A stretch of DNA of 64,000 nucleotides, from NCBI GenBank assembly GCA_019634415.1, contig JAHQVJ010000207.1, positions 1 through 64,000 of the forward strand, read 5' to 3'. Under the pieces are notes generated by a model. That model did no database searches, was not told where the DNA came from, and was given only the letters and a program-made list of their open reading frames with translations. This document shows positions 16,896-25,560 of this stretch, one piece after another; position 1 is the stretch's first letter, and each line of letters opens with the position of its first letter. A program made the translations under genes and the position numbers. The stretch is from Myxococcales bacterium. GTDB lineage: Bacteria > Myxococcota_A > UBA796 > GCA-2862545.

Positions 16896-17441
16896 CTAAG
16901 GAACGCCGCTCGACGCAAAGAGCTGGGTGAGGCCGAGGAGCAACAGCGCCCCGACGGCCAGCGACACCACGATTCTCGGCACCAGGTTCGGGATCAGCTC
17001 TCGCCGAAGACGGGGCGGCTCGCTGTCGACGGCCAGCTCCGTCATGCGCCACCCCGACGCGCCCAGGCTCTCGTCGTCGTAGCACTCCGTCGGCAGCTCC
17101 GTCATGTCCGTGTCGTCCAGAGGACCGACGTCTCCCGCCACCATGGACCAGGAGACGTCCACGAAGGGAGACAGCGCCGAGTCGGGCCGCGCACAGAGCA
17201 GCGCGATGGCCTGCATCCCCGCGGAGCCGAGCGGCTCGACAGCCGCGATGAGATCTCGGTTGGTGGCCAGCCGAGCCCGCGCGTCCTCGATGATGTGTCG
17301 CGGGATCCAGGCACGCCTGGCGGTGCCGTCGCACAGCCGCAGCTGCACGTCGAACCCGCGTCGGCGAGCCTCGATGACCGTGAGACCGGCGACGGGAGGA
17401 AGCCCCTGGCCAGTGGTGGATGTCCGTGGTGTGGCGCTCAT
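16896..17441 (-). CDS. Tail-anchored hypothetical protein upstream of kinase
   Basis: A 181-residue protein with a soluble N-terminal domain ('GLTVIEARRRGFDVQLRLCD' region, a small beta-rich unit), an acidic middle and one hydrophobic segment near the C-terminus (about 155-175). Start 17441 has 'gaggagc' upstream. It ends 16 bp before the kinase GTG and is probably co-transcribed. I do not recognise a family; it may be a kinase substrate or regulator by position only. Confidence 0.55.
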   Translation of the reverse strand: MSATPRTSTTGQGLPPVAGLTVIEARRRGFDVQLRLCDGTARRAWIPRHIIEDARARLATNRDLIAAVEPLGSAGMQAIALLCARPDSALSPFVDVSWSMVAGDVGPLDDTDMTELPTECYDDESLGASGWRMTELAVDSEPPRLRRELIPNLVPRIVVSLAVGALLLLGLTQLFASSGVP

Positions 17442-17758
17442 CCATGCTCCTCGGCCAAGTTGGCACGAAGTGGTCATCGAATCAACTCACGGAACGGCGA
17501 GAAGATGCCCAATAGACAACTACGCACCGTCCAGGAATCAGCTTATACCGATGGGCCCTTCTCACTTGCGAGCCGGATTCCCGAATCGAATCCTCGATTC
17601 AGATTTGACATCTCGAAGATCACGACGCGGCGCCCGATGGCACGTTTCCAGCTTCCTTTCAACCAAAATAGTGGGTTCCTCGCAAGAGGTCGGGACTCAC
17701 CCCAGACGCCGTAGCCATACGGTGCCATTATGGCAATCAACGCGACTGTCTATCCACG
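17442..17758. other. Gene-free, lower-GC spacer
   Basis: About 317 bp between the kinase operon and the secreted hydrolase, with visibly more A/T than its surroundings. It holds a 65-codon open frame on the minus strand without a ribosome site or family resemblance, which I do not call. The right part probably carries the hydrolase terminator and the left part the kinase-operon promoter, but no motif is convincing. Confidence 0.4.
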
Positions 17759-18700
17759 TTACAGCCCCACGCGGGTCGCGAGCCACTCCGATGCACGCTC
17801 GCCCATCTGCACGTGGTCGTGCCCCACCCCCTCCACCACGGTGAAGGACCAGGCATAGGGCTCGCTCGCCTGCTGGGCGAAGGTGCGCCCCTCCGTCACG
17901 AAGTGCTGAGCACGGGCGAGCCGATGCGGTCCCTGGGCGTTCGCCTCCTTGGTCCGTCGGAGGGAGGCGCTGTCGGGGTCGTCGTCCTCGGAGCCGGCCT
18001 GCACGCTCAAGCGATGCTCGAAGTAGCTGGTCTCCCCGACCCCTCCCGGGCTTCCTGCCAGACCGTACGGAAACGCCGACCCGGGATCCGGAACGGTGTA
18101 CCAACCAGCGTTGGCCGCGATCACGTAGCCGTACCGTCCGTCGGGCCGGAACAGGACGAGCCGATGGGCGAACTGGGCTCCAGCCGAGTGGCCGAACATG
18201 TGGTGGATGGTGGACAGGTTGCCCACGCGCGCCGCGAAGTCCGCCACCAGTGGGTCGACGACGGAGAACGTCCACAGCTCCGAGGGCCTCTCCTCTTCCG
18301 GCGAGGGAGCGTCTCCATCGACGAACACGTTGCCGAGTGCGTACGCGCTCGATCCTGGAAACAGCTCCTCGGAGAACTCCGGCGCCACGATCACGAAGCC
18401 ATGCGCGTCAGCGCGATCCACCCAGGCGTCTCGATACTCATCGGCGTTTCGTCCGTCTCCGTGGAAGACCACGACGATGGGAGCCAGCACCTCGGCGTCC
18501 TGTGGCACGTGGTAGTGCACCGAGATCGGCTTGTCGGCGAGGGGGGCGTACCCCGTGAACGGGTAAGAGCCCGTGCCGGGACCCAGCTCGGGGGGGCTCG
18601 GCGGCACCTCACAGCCGCTCGTCAGATTCGCCATCAGGATCAAGGCGCCCACACTCGCCCCACTCGCCCAGACGCCACCGAATCTAGTTTTGGAAATCAT
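17759..18700 (-). CDS. Lipoprotein alpha/beta hydrolase, PHB-depolymerase-like
   Basis: A 313-residue exported serine hydrolase. The N-terminus has a lipoprotein signal with lipobox 'LTSGC'. The mature enzyme shows 'IVVVFHGDGRNADEYRD' (oxyanion region), the nucleophile motif GHSAG and a C-terminal 'VEGVGHDH' that supplies the His. The overall plan fits polyhydroxyalkanoate-depolymerase or feruloyl-esterase-like enzymes. The substrate is unknown. It diverges from the TetR gene at 18803. Confidence 0.72.
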   Translation of the reverse strand: MISKTRFGGVWASGASVGALILMANLTSGCEVPPSPPELGPGTGSYPFTGYAPLADKPISVHYHVPQDAEVLAPIVVVFHGDGRNADEYRDAWVDRADAHGFVIVAPEFSEELFPGSSAYALGNVFVDGDAPSPEEERPSELWTFSVVDPLVADFAARVGNLSTIHHMFGHSAGAQFAHRLVLFRPDGRYGYVIAANAGWYTVPDPGSAFPYGLAGSPGGVGETSYFEHRLSVQAGSEDDDPDSASLRRTKEANAQGPHRLARAQHFVTEGRTFAQQASEPYAWSFTVVEGVGHDHVQMGERASEWLATRVGL

Positions 18701-18789
18701 TATCGCCCCACCCCTCGACGCTGCACTATTCTGCCACAGTGCATTCTCGGCAATCATGCGAAAGCAGTGGACGCAGTGAGCGCCATTGC

Positions 18790-18800
18790 GTACACTGTAC
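18790..18800. promoter_or_regulatory. Palindrome upstream of TetR, candidate operator
   Basis: GTACA-C-TGTAC, a perfect 11-bp palindrome, ends two bases before the TetR start codon. TetR regulators commonly repress their own operon from such a site, which would block the whole downstream unit. Confidence 0.45.
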
Positions 18801-18802
18801 CC

Positions 18803-19390
18803 ATGACGGAAGACACCCGAGCGCGGATCCTGCACAGCGCCCGCGACCTCGTGCTGCAGAGCGGCCTCGAGGGGGTCTCCATGCGGCGCATCGCTCGACG
18901 GGCGGGCGTGGGAACCATGACCACCTACCGCCACTTCCAAGACAAGCAGGATCTGCTCGCGCACGTCGTCGTCGAGGGCTTTCGCCTGTTCCAGTCGTTC
19001 TTCTACGCCGCCCTCGAGGGGGCCGATCCCGCGGACCGTCTGCGTCGGAGTGCCCTCTCCTATCTGGCGTTCGCCCTAGAGCATCCACAGTACTACCGCC
19101 TCATGTTCGCCTCCGTGCCCCTGCGTTCCCTGAAGCTGGGAGAGGTGGGGCGTCGGCAGGTGGGAGCGGCGCTACAGTTCCTGACCGACCGCGTGGCGGA
19201 GTGCGCGACGGCGGGTGTGCTGCAGACGGACGACCCGCGCACGACGGCACTGTCGCTGTGGTCCCACGCCCACGGCCTCGTCAGCCTGCACCTGAGCGAC
19301 CGGTACGACTCCGACGTCGACTTCACCGAGCTCTACCACCAGTCCATCGCCCGAACCCTGGCTGGGTGGGGCCTGGAGAGCCCTGCATGA
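18803..19390 (+). CDS. TetR family regulator of the carotenoid-oxygenase operon
   Basis: A 195-residue TetR regulator. The N-terminal helix-turn-helix is complete ('GVSMRRIARRAGVGTMTTYRHFQDKQDLL'-type region, about 25-55), and the remainder is a helical ligand-binding domain. The start ATG sits directly behind an 11-bp palindrome, consistent with autorepression. The last codons overlap the next gene in ATGA, so it is the first gene of the operon. Its ligand is probably a substrate or product of the oxygenase pathway (inference). Confidence 0.88.
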   Translation: MTEDTRARILHSARDLVLQSGLEGVSMRRIARRAGVGTMTTYRHFQDKQDLLAHVVVEGFRLFQSFFYAALEGADPADRLRRSALSYLAFALEHPQYYRLMFASVPLRSLKLGEVGRRQVGAALQFLTDRVAECATAGVLQTDDPRTTALSLWSHAHGLVSLHLSDRYDSDVDFTELYHQSIARTLAGWGLESPA

Positions 19391-20871
19391 GCACCCTCGA
19401 GATCACCGCCCGCTACGGAAAAGCCCTGTCGCCGACGGGGGACCCTCCTCCCGATGCCCCCGGCTGGATCCGCGACATCGACAATCCCTACCTGCACGGC
19501 CTGTTCGCTCCCATGGAGTCCGCGCCCAGCGCCGAGGTGCTGCCCGTCGAGGGAGAGCTCCCCGACGACCTGCACGGCGCCTACTTCCGCAACGGTCCCA
19601 ACCCCCAGCACGCGCCCACCAACCGCTACCACTGGTTCGACGGCGACGGCATGGTGCACGCGGTCTGGTTCGAGGGGGGAACGGCGCGCTATCGCAGCAC
19701 CATGATCGCCACCGAAGCGCTCGCGATGGAGACCGAGCGCGGTGCTGCCATCTGGCCCGGCGTGCTCGGCCCCTTCGACTTCTCGCTGCCCCTGCAGCCC
19801 ATCAAGGACACGGCGAACACCGACCTGGTGTACGTGGGCAAGCAGTTGCTGGCGCTGTGGTACGAGTCGGGGCGCCTGCACGCCCTGGATCCGAACACGC
19901 TGGCACCCGCCGGGGTGCAGACCTTCGGGGGTGCGCTGACGGTGCCCGTGTCCGCCCACAGCAAGGTGGACCCGGCCACCGGCGACTTCCTGGTCTTCGG
20001 CTATGGGGACCGACCTCCGTACATGCGCTACGGCGTGGTGCGCCCCAGCGGCGAGGTGCACCTCACCGACATCACGCTGCCCGGCCCTCGTCGACCGCAC
20101 GACCTCGGCGTGACCCCCAATTACTCCATCCTCCACGACTTCCCGGTGTTCTTCGACCCAGAGCACTTCGAGCGCACCGGGAAGCGGGTGCCGCTGTTCC
20201 ATCCCGACGTGCCCACGCGCTACGGCGTGATTCCCCGCTTCGGAACCGATGGAGACGTGAGGTGGTTCGAGTTCGAGCCCTGCTACATGCTCCACGTCGT
20301 CAACTGCTGGGAGGAGGGGGACTGGGTGGTGATGGTGGGTTGTCGCACCGCCGAGCCCGTGCTCCGTCCCGACCCGCGAGACGGCAAGATCGCCGCGATG
20401 CTGTCGTTCCTGAAGCTGCAGGCCAACCTGTACGAGTGGCGCATGAACCTGGTGACGGGAGAGACGCGGGAGCGGGATCTGCACGATCTGAACGCCGAGT
20501 TCCCGATGATCAACGACGCCTGGCTGGGCCGGCGCAACCGCTTCTCGTACCACCAGGTGATCCCCTACGAGATCCCCGCCACCTTCGATGCCCTGGTGAA
20601 GTACGACCTGGCCACCGGCACCCACGAGCGATTCGACTACGGACCTGGTGTGTTCGGCAGCGAGAGCCCCTTCGCCGCTCGCCCCGGCGCCACCGAGGAA
20701 GACGACGGCTACGTCGTCACGTTCGTCACCGACACCAACGACTGGACGAGCGCGTGCTGGGTGTTCGACGCACGGCACATCCCCGATGGTCCCGTGGCGA
20801 AGCTGAAGCTGCCCCGACGCATGCCGGCAGGATTCCACACCATCTGGGTGCCCGGCGACGAGCTTCCCTAG
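19387..20871 (+). CDS. Carotenoid cleavage oxygenase family enzyme
   Basis: A 494-residue protein of the carotenoid cleavage oxygenase (RPE65/CCD) family, a seven-bladed propeller with non-haem iron held by four His. Visible family blocks are 'DDLHGAYFRNGPNP', 'HWFDGDGMVHAV', 'SAHSKVDPATGDF' (first His), 'ILHDFPVFFD' (His), 'MLHVVNCWEEGD' (His) and 'MPAGFHTIWVP' near the end (His). These enzymes split a double bond with O2 to give aldehydes; substrates include carotenoids, apocarotenoids, stilbenes and isoeugenol. No signal peptide. It overlaps the TetR gene by 4 bp and is followed at once by the lipocalin gene. The aldehyde dehydrogenase and thiolase downstream suggest catabolism rather than pigment synthesis (inference). 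Confidence 0.9.
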   Translation: MSTLEITARYGKALSPTGDPPPDAPGWIRDIDNPYLHGLFAPMESAPSAEVLPVEGELPDDLHGAYFRNGPNPQHAPTNRYHWFDGDGMVHAVWFEGGTARYRSTMIATEALAMETERGAAIWPGVLGPFDFSLPLQPIKDTANTDLVYVGKQLLALWYESGRLHALDPNTLAPAGVQTFGGALTVPVSAHSKVDPATGDFLVFGYGDRPPYMRYGVVRPSGEVHLTDITLPGPRRPHDLGVTPNYSILHDFPVFFDPEHFERTGKRVPLFHPDVPTRYGVIPRFGTDGDVRWFEFEPCYMLHVVNCWEEGDWVVMVGCRTAEPVLRPDPRDGKIAAMLSFLKLQANLYEWRMNLVTGETRERDLHDLNAEFPMINDAWLGRRNRFSYHQVIPYEIPATFDALVKYDLATGTHERFDYGPGVFGSESPFAARPGATEEDDGYVVTFVTDTNDWTSACWVFDARHIPDGPVAKLKLPRRMPAGFHTIWVPGDELP

Positions 20872-21318
20872 ATGGACGCAGGGCAGCTGGTGGGGGCGTG
20901 GCGACTCGTGGAGCTGCGGATCGCGTTCGCGGACGGTAGACCCGACGCGCATCCACTGGGCGACGATGCCACCGGCATGCTGCTGTACACCCACGACGGG
21001 TACGTGAGCGCGATGCTGTGCCGCGGTGGCCGTGCAGAGCTTGGCGTGCAGGGGCTGGAGGCGGCTCACCGTGCCGACGATCGGTCCAAGGCGCAGGCCT
21101 TCGACGACACCATGAGCTACCTCGGCCGCTACCGCCTCGAGGGCGACGAGGTGGTGCACACGGTGCAGCTGGCGCTGCTTCCCGACGCCCTGGGCCGGGA
21201 GCAGCGACGCCGTGTGGCCCTCGAGGGGAAGCGGCTGGTCCTGAGCTACGACCACACGCCCCACTCGGGGGTGACCCGACGCTACCGCCTGATCTGGACC
21301 CGCGCGGAGGCGCCATGA
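20872..21318 (+). CDS. Lipocalin-like domain protein
   Basis: A 148-residue beta-barrel protein starting immediately after the oxygenase stop. 'GQLVGAWRLVELRI' and 'GMLLYTHDGYVSAML' match the lipocalin-like (Lipocalin_5) family. It has no signal peptide. Such proteins occur with polyketide, terpenoid and aromatic catabolic genes and may bind a hydrophobic intermediate or isomerise it. Its stop overlaps the next start (ATGA). Confidence 0.75.
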   Translation: MDAGQLVGAWRLVELRIAFADGRPDAHPLGDDATGMLLYTHDGYVSAMLCRGGRAELGVQGLEAAHRADDRSKAQAFDDTMSYLGRYRLEGDEVVHTVQLALLPDALGREQRRRVALEGKRLVLSYDHTPHSGVTRRYRLIWTRAEAP

Positions 21319-22997
21319 GCGACTGGTTCGACGCCCACCATCCTCGGCTGTCCGCGGCCATCGAGGCCACGCTGTCACGGAGCTACCACAGCCCCTTTCA
21401 GGAGTCGCCCTCGCGCAAGCACCACCCGCCGGGGGCACCGGCAGCGGGCAAGGAGGCTTTCGAAGCACAGCTGGGCCGCTCCTTCGAGCTGGAGCTACCG
21501 GGAGAGGTGGCACGCACGGGCCACGAGGTGTCCCCCTACACGCGCGAGCCCCTGGGCATCGACTACCCCCAGGTGCGGCTCGACGCTCTGCTGAACGCGA
21601 TGCACCAGGCGTGGCCCGCATGGCGCGACACCTCGCCGCGCAGCCGGGTGGGCGTGTGCCTGGAGATCCTCGATCGACTCGCTCGCCAGACCTTCGAGAA
21701 CGCGCACGCCACCATGCACACCGCAGGCCAGGGCTTCCTGATGGCCTTCGCCGGAAGCGGCGCGAACTCCCTGGACCGAGGTCTGGAGGCGCTGGCCTAT
21801 GCCCACCGCGCCATGTCCGACGTTCCGCTGCGTACGGTGTTCTCACGGCGCTTCGGTCCAGGGGAGCCGGTGGTGCTGCACAAGCGCTATCGCCTGGTGG
21901 CTCGCGGCATCGCCTGTGTGGTGACCTGTGGCAGCTACCCCGCGTGGAACGCCTACCCTGCGCTGTTCGCCAACCTGGCCACGGGCAACCCCGTGGTGGT
22001 CAAGCCGCATCCCGGGGCCATCCTGCCGATGGCCCTCGCCGTGCGCACCGCTCGCAGCGTGCTCGCCGAGTCGGGCTTCGATCCGAACCTGGTGACGCTG
22101 CTGGTCGACACCGCTCGCGCGCCGGTGGCCGAGCAGCTGCTCCTCCATCCGAGGGTGGCCATCGTGGACTTCACCGGCAGCCAGCGGTTCGGACGCTGGA
22201 TCGAGAAGCACTGTCGCCAGGCGCTGGTGTTCACCGAGACGGCCGGCTGCAACGCCGTGGTGCTCGAGTCCACCCACGATCTGCACGCCACCGCCCGCGC
22301 CATCGCCCACAGCGTGTGCATCTTCTCCTCGCAGATGTGCACCGCAGCGCAGAACGTGTGGGTGCCGGCGTCTGGGGTGCGGGTGGGCAGCGAGATCGCG
22401 AGCCCTGAGGCCGTGGCCGAGGCGCTGGTGGCGGCCACCGACGCGCTGGTGGCCGATCCCGCCCAGGCTGCGGGTCTGTGCGGCGCGCTGTTCAGCGACC
22501 GCACGCTCCAGGACATCGTCGCCCTGCAGAGCTCGGGCGCACCGGTGTTGCGGCCGTCCACCCCCTACGCGCACCCCGACCACGCAGCCGCGCGCACCGC
22601 CACACCCCTGTGGCTGCAGCCCGAGGTGGCTGCTGGCCTGCACGAGCGCGAGCACTTCGGACCCATGGCCTTCGTGCTCCAGGCCGTCGATCGCGACGAA
22701 GCGCTGATGCGCGCAGCCTCCGACGCACAGCAGCACGGCGCCATCGCCAGCTACGCCTACACCACCGACGAGACCTACGCCGACCAGGTGGAGGATGCGT
22801 TCGCAGCCGCCGGCGCCTCCGTGGGGCTGAACCTGCACCGGCAGCTACCCATCAACTACGCCGCCGCCTTCAGCGACTTCCACGTCACCGGCCTCAACCC
22901 GGCCGGTACCGCTTGCCTGACGGATCTGGCCTTCGTCACCCAGCGCTTCGGCGTGGTGCAGAGCAAGCGGGAGCAGCCTCCCACGGAGCCCCGATGA
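21315..22997 (+). CDS. paaN: PaaN-like aldehyde dehydrogenase
   Basis: A 560-residue protein matching the stand-alone phenylacetic-acid degradation protein PaaN by length and by its aldehyde-dehydrogenase core. Key residues are Lys230 (NPVVVKPHPG), Glu308 (FTETAGCN) and the nucleophile Cys342 (SSQMCTAAQNVW). PaaN proteins are often annotated in phenylacetate ring cleavage, but no paaABCE or hydratase domain is present here. With an oxygenase upstream, oxidation of a released aldehyde to an acid or CoA-linked product is a reasonable guess. It overlaps both neighbours by four bases. Confidence 0.85.
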   Translation: MSDWFDAHHPRLSAAIEATLSRSYHSPFQESPSRKHHPPGAPAAGKEAFEAQLGRSFELELPGEVARTGHEVSPYTREPLGIDYPQVRLDALLNAMHQAWPAWRDTSPRSRVGVCLEILDRLARQTFENAHATMHTAGQGFLMAFAGSGANSLDRGLEALAYAHRAMSDVPLRTVFSRRFGPGEPVVLHKRYRLVARGIACVVTCGSYPAWNAYPALFANLATGNPVVVKPHPGAILPMALAVRTARSVLAESGFDPNLVTLLVDTARAPVAEQLLLHPRVAIVDFTGSQRFGRWIEKHCRQALVFTETAGCNAVVLESTHDLHATARAIAHSVCIFSSQMCTAAQNVWVPASGVRVGSEIASPEAVAEALVAATDALVADPAQAAGLCGALFSDRTLQDIVALQSSGAPVLRPSTPYAHPDHAAARTATPLWLQPEVAAGLHEREHFGPMAFVLQAVDRDEALMRAASDAQQHGAIASYAYTTDETYADQVEDAFAAAGASVGLNLHRQLPINYAAAFSDFHVTGLNPAGTACLTDLAFVTQRFGVVQSKREQPPTEPR

Positions 22998-24217
22998 CGC
23001 TTCCCGACGACCTCGTGATCCTCGACGGAGCGCGGACCCCGGTCGGCCGCTTCCTCGGGGGACTCGCCTCCGTGAGCGCCACCCAGCTCGCCACGGTGGC
23101 TGCGCGTGGCGCGCTGCAGCGCAGCGGCGTCGATCCCACGTGGGTGGACCAGGTGGTGGTGGGCAACGTGCTGCAGTCCTCCAAGGACGCGGCCTACATC
23201 GCGCGCCACGTGGGGCTGGACGCTGGTGTTCCGGAGACCGTGCCCGCCCTGGCCGTCAACCGGGCCTGCGGCTCGGGCATCGAGGCGCTCGTGCAGGGAG
23301 CCAAGGCGCTGGCCCTGGGGGAAGCGCGCTTCGTGCTGGCGGGGGGAGCCGAGAACATGAGCCAGATGCCCTACGCGCTGCGGGGGGTGCGCAGCGGGTG
23401 GCGTATGGTGCGCAGCGACGTGGACGACATGCTGTTCAGCGCGCTGCACGACCCGAAGGCGGGCTGCAGCATCGGCGAGACGGTGGAGCACCTGGCCGAG
23501 GCCTGCGAGATCCACCGGCAGCAGGCCGACGCGTACGCCATGGAGGCCCAGCAGCGCGCCGCCACCGCCCAGGCCGCGGGGGTGTACGCCGAGGAGATCG
23601 TGCCCGTCGAGGCCACAAAGGGCCGCAAGACGACCACGGTGCAGGTGGACGAAGGACCTCGCCCCGACACCACGGCCGATGGCCTGGCAGCGCTCCCGCC
23701 GCTCTACGGCGGCGTGATCACGGCCGGCAACTCCACGGGGCTCAACGACGCCGCCGCGATGGTGGTGATGAGCCGCGCGACCCACGCCGCCGAGCACCAC
23801 CTGCCGGTGCTCGGGCGCGTGGTGTCCTGGGGCACGGTGGGCATCGCGCCGCTGCGCATGGGACTCGGCCCCGTGGCCGCGAGCCAACAGGCGCTGGAGC
23901 GCGCGGGGCTTTCGCTCTCCGACATGGATCTGGTGGAGATCAACGACTCCTTCGCCGTGCAGTACCTGGCCGTGGAGCAGGCCCTCGAGCTCGATCGTGA
24001 GCGCGTCAACGTGAACGGTGGTGCCATCGCCTTGGGCCACCCCATGGGGGCCACGGGCACGCGGCTGGTGCTCGCCGCGCTGTACGAGCTGCGGCGACGC
24101 GGGGGCCGCTACGCCCTGTGCACCGTCTGCATCGGCGGCGGACAGGGCATCGCGATGGTGGTGGAGCTCGTCAGCCTCCATGCTGGTCCACAACGAGCCG
24201 GCGATTCCGCATCGTAG
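22994..24217 (+). CDS. Thiolase (acetyl-CoA C-acyltransferase)
   Basis: A 407-residue thiolase with all catalytic motifs: Cys92 in NRACGSG, 'GGAIALGHPMGATG' with the active His, and 'CTVCIGGGQG' near the C-terminus. It catalyses thiolytic cleavage, or the reverse condensation, of beta-ketoacyl-CoA. The start overlaps the PaaN stop in ATGA; the upstream extension of this frame is antisense-like and excluded. As last gene of the operon it could complete degradation of the side chain after oxidation and CoA activation, although no CoA ligase or enoyl-CoA hydratase is in the operon. Confidence 0.9.
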   Translation: MTLPDDLVILDGARTPVGRFLGGLASVSATQLATVAARGALQRSGVDPTWVDQVVVGNVLQSSKDAAYIARHVGLDAGVPETVPALAVNRACGSGIEALVQGAKALALGEARFVLAGGAENMSQMPYALRGVRSGWRMVRSDVDDMLFSALHDPKAGCSIGETVEHLAEACEIHRQQADAYAMEAQQRAATAQAAGVYAEEIVPVEATKGRKTTTVQVDEGPRPDTTADGLAALPPLYGGVITAGNSTGLNDAAAMVVMSRATHAAEHHLPVLGRVVSWGTVGIAPLRMGLGPVAASQQALERAGLSLSDMDLVEINDSFAVQYLAVEQALELDRERVNVNGGAIALGHPMGATGTRLVLAALYELRRRGGRYALCTVCIGGGQGIAMVVELVSLHAGPQRAGDSAS

Positions 24218-24267
24218 ACTGAACATACGGACAGGTTCTGACCACCTCTCCCGCTACATCCTCGGGT

Positions 24268-25338
24268 ATGGCGAACGACCTCGAGAGTGCCGAGTACGTG
24301 CAGCTGCTCGACGAGCTGAAGTCCAGGGTGCGGGGAGCCCGACTGCGGGCCTCCCTAGCTGCGAATCGAGAGCTGGTGCTCCTCTACTGGAGCATCGGGC
24401 GCGACATCCTGCAGCGCCAGCAGGCCCAAGGTTGGGGCGCGAAGGTCATCGACCAACTCTCACGAGACCTTCGGGCAGAGTTTCCCGGCATCAAGGGATT
24501 CTCCTCCCGAAACCTGAAGTACATGCGATCCTTCGCGAGGGCTTGGCCCGACGAGGAGTTTGTGCAGCAGGCTGCTGCACAAATTCCCTGGTTCCACAAC
24601 GCCACCCTGCTCGACAAGGTGAAGGACACCACCGCTCGCCGCTTCTACATCGAGCAGACCATCGCCAACGGCTGGTCGCGGAACATGCTGGTCGTGCACA
24701 TCGAGCGAAGGCTGCACGAGCGTCAGGGCACCGCCCCGAACAACTTCGCCGCCACACTGCCTGCACCTCAATCCGATCTCGCCGAGCAGGTCCTGAAGGA
24801 CCCCTACGTCTTCGACTTCCTCACCCTCACCGACGACGCCCGAGAGCGTGAGCTGGAGCTCGGCCTCGTCACCCACATCCGCGACTTCCTGCTCGAGCTG
24901 GGGCTGGGATTCGCCTTCGTGGGTCGCCAGGTGCACCTCGAGGTGGGCGGGGAGGACTTCTACCTCGATCTGCTCTTCTACCACCTGCACCTGCGCTGCT
25001 ACCTGGTGGTGGAGCTGAAGATCGGTCCGTTCCTGCCCGAGTACGCGGGCAAGCTCAACTTCTACCTGTCCGCCGTCGACGACCAGCTGCGCCACGAGTC
25101 CGATCAGCCCACCATCGGCCTGCTTCTGTGCAAGTCGCGCAACAACGTGATCGTCGGGCCGAGCTGCGCCAGGAGGAGGACTGAGTGCTGCATCACCTGT
25201 CGCTGGCCGTCGCCGATCTGGCCGCAGCCACCGCCTTCTACGACGCCGTCTTGGCACCGCTGGGCTACGGTCGCGTGTGGAGCGCCGACACGGCCGCGGG
25301 CTACGGCCCCCCAGGTGGCGGCGACAAGCTCGCCCTGA
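24268..25338 (+). CDS. YhcG-type (DUF1016) PDDEXK nuclease, damaged C-terminus
   Basis: The first 295 residues match YhcG/DUF1016: an N-terminal helical domain ('LYWSIGRDILQRQQ', 'FSSRNLKYMRSFARAWP') and a C-terminal PDDEXK nuclease fold ('DFYLDLLFYHLHLRCYLVVELK', 'LLLCKSRNNVIV'). After 'NNVIV' the frame departs from the family and runs 61 unrelated residues into the VOC gene. The family-like ending AELRQEED with a stop at 25182 is present just downstream in another frame. This fits a deletion of roughly 35-40 codons that also shifted the frame. The catalytic core survives, so some function may persist. It has no restriction partner nearby. Confidence 0.75.
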   Translation: MANDLESAEYVQLLDELKSRVRGARLRASLAANRELVLLYWSIGRDILQRQQAQGWGAKVIDQLSRDLRAEFPGIKGFSSRNLKYMRSFARAWPDEEFVQQAAAQIPWFHNATLLDKVKDTTARRFYIEQTIANGWSRNMLVVHIERRLHERQGTAPNNFAATLPAPQSDLAEQVLKDPYVFDFLTLTDDARERELELGLVTHIRDFLLELGLGFAFVGRQVHLEVGGEDFYLDLLFYHLHLRCYLVVELKIGPFLPEYAGKLNFYLSAVDDQLRHESDQPTIGLLLCKSRNNVIVGPSCARRRTECCITCRWPSPIWPQPPPSTTPSWHRWATVACGAPTRPRATAPQVAATSSP

Positions 25339-25559
25339 AGCTGCGCCCCGATCGCCCGGCACCCGCGCAGTCCGGGCTGCACATCGCATTCGCCGCTCCA
25401 TCCCGAGAGGCCGTCCAGCGCTTCCACGCCCTGGCGCTACAGCACGGTGGCAGCGACCGCGGGCCACCGGGCCTGCGCCCCCACTACGGGCCCACCTACT
25501 ACGCCGCATTCGCCACCGACGTGGACGGCTACTGGCTCGAGGCCGTCTGCAAGGAGTGA
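25185..25559 (+). CDS. VOC (glyoxalase/dioxygenase fold) protein
   Basis: A 124-residue vicinal-oxygen-chelate fold protein: 'LHHLSLAVADLAAATAFYDAVL' opens the first beta-alpha-beta module and 'YYAAFATDVDGYWLEAVC' closes the second, with metal-ligand-like His and Glu positions. The GTG start has a perfect ribosome site (aggaggagga) and directly follows the relic YhcG stop at 25182. It may act on a small-molecule substrate; none is evident. It converges with the TetR gene 1 bp away. Confidence 0.75.
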   Translation: MLHHLSLAVADLAAATAFYDAVLAPLGYGRVWSADTAAGYGPPGGGDKLALKLRPDRPAPAQSGLHIAFAAPSREAVQRFHALALQHGGSDRGPPGLRPHYGPTYYAAFATDVDGYWLEAVCKE

Positions 25560-25560
25560 T

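Noticed and set aside
17543..17740. 65-codon minus-strand frame in the AT-richer spacer
   Set aside because: No ribosome site, no family resemblance; openness is explained by chance.
19333..21846. 837-codon open frame antisense to the oxygenase/lipocalin/PaaN genes
   Set aside because: Composition is Arg/His/Val-rich as expected of a GC-rich shadow, and no domain is visible; the sense genes have firm family motifs.
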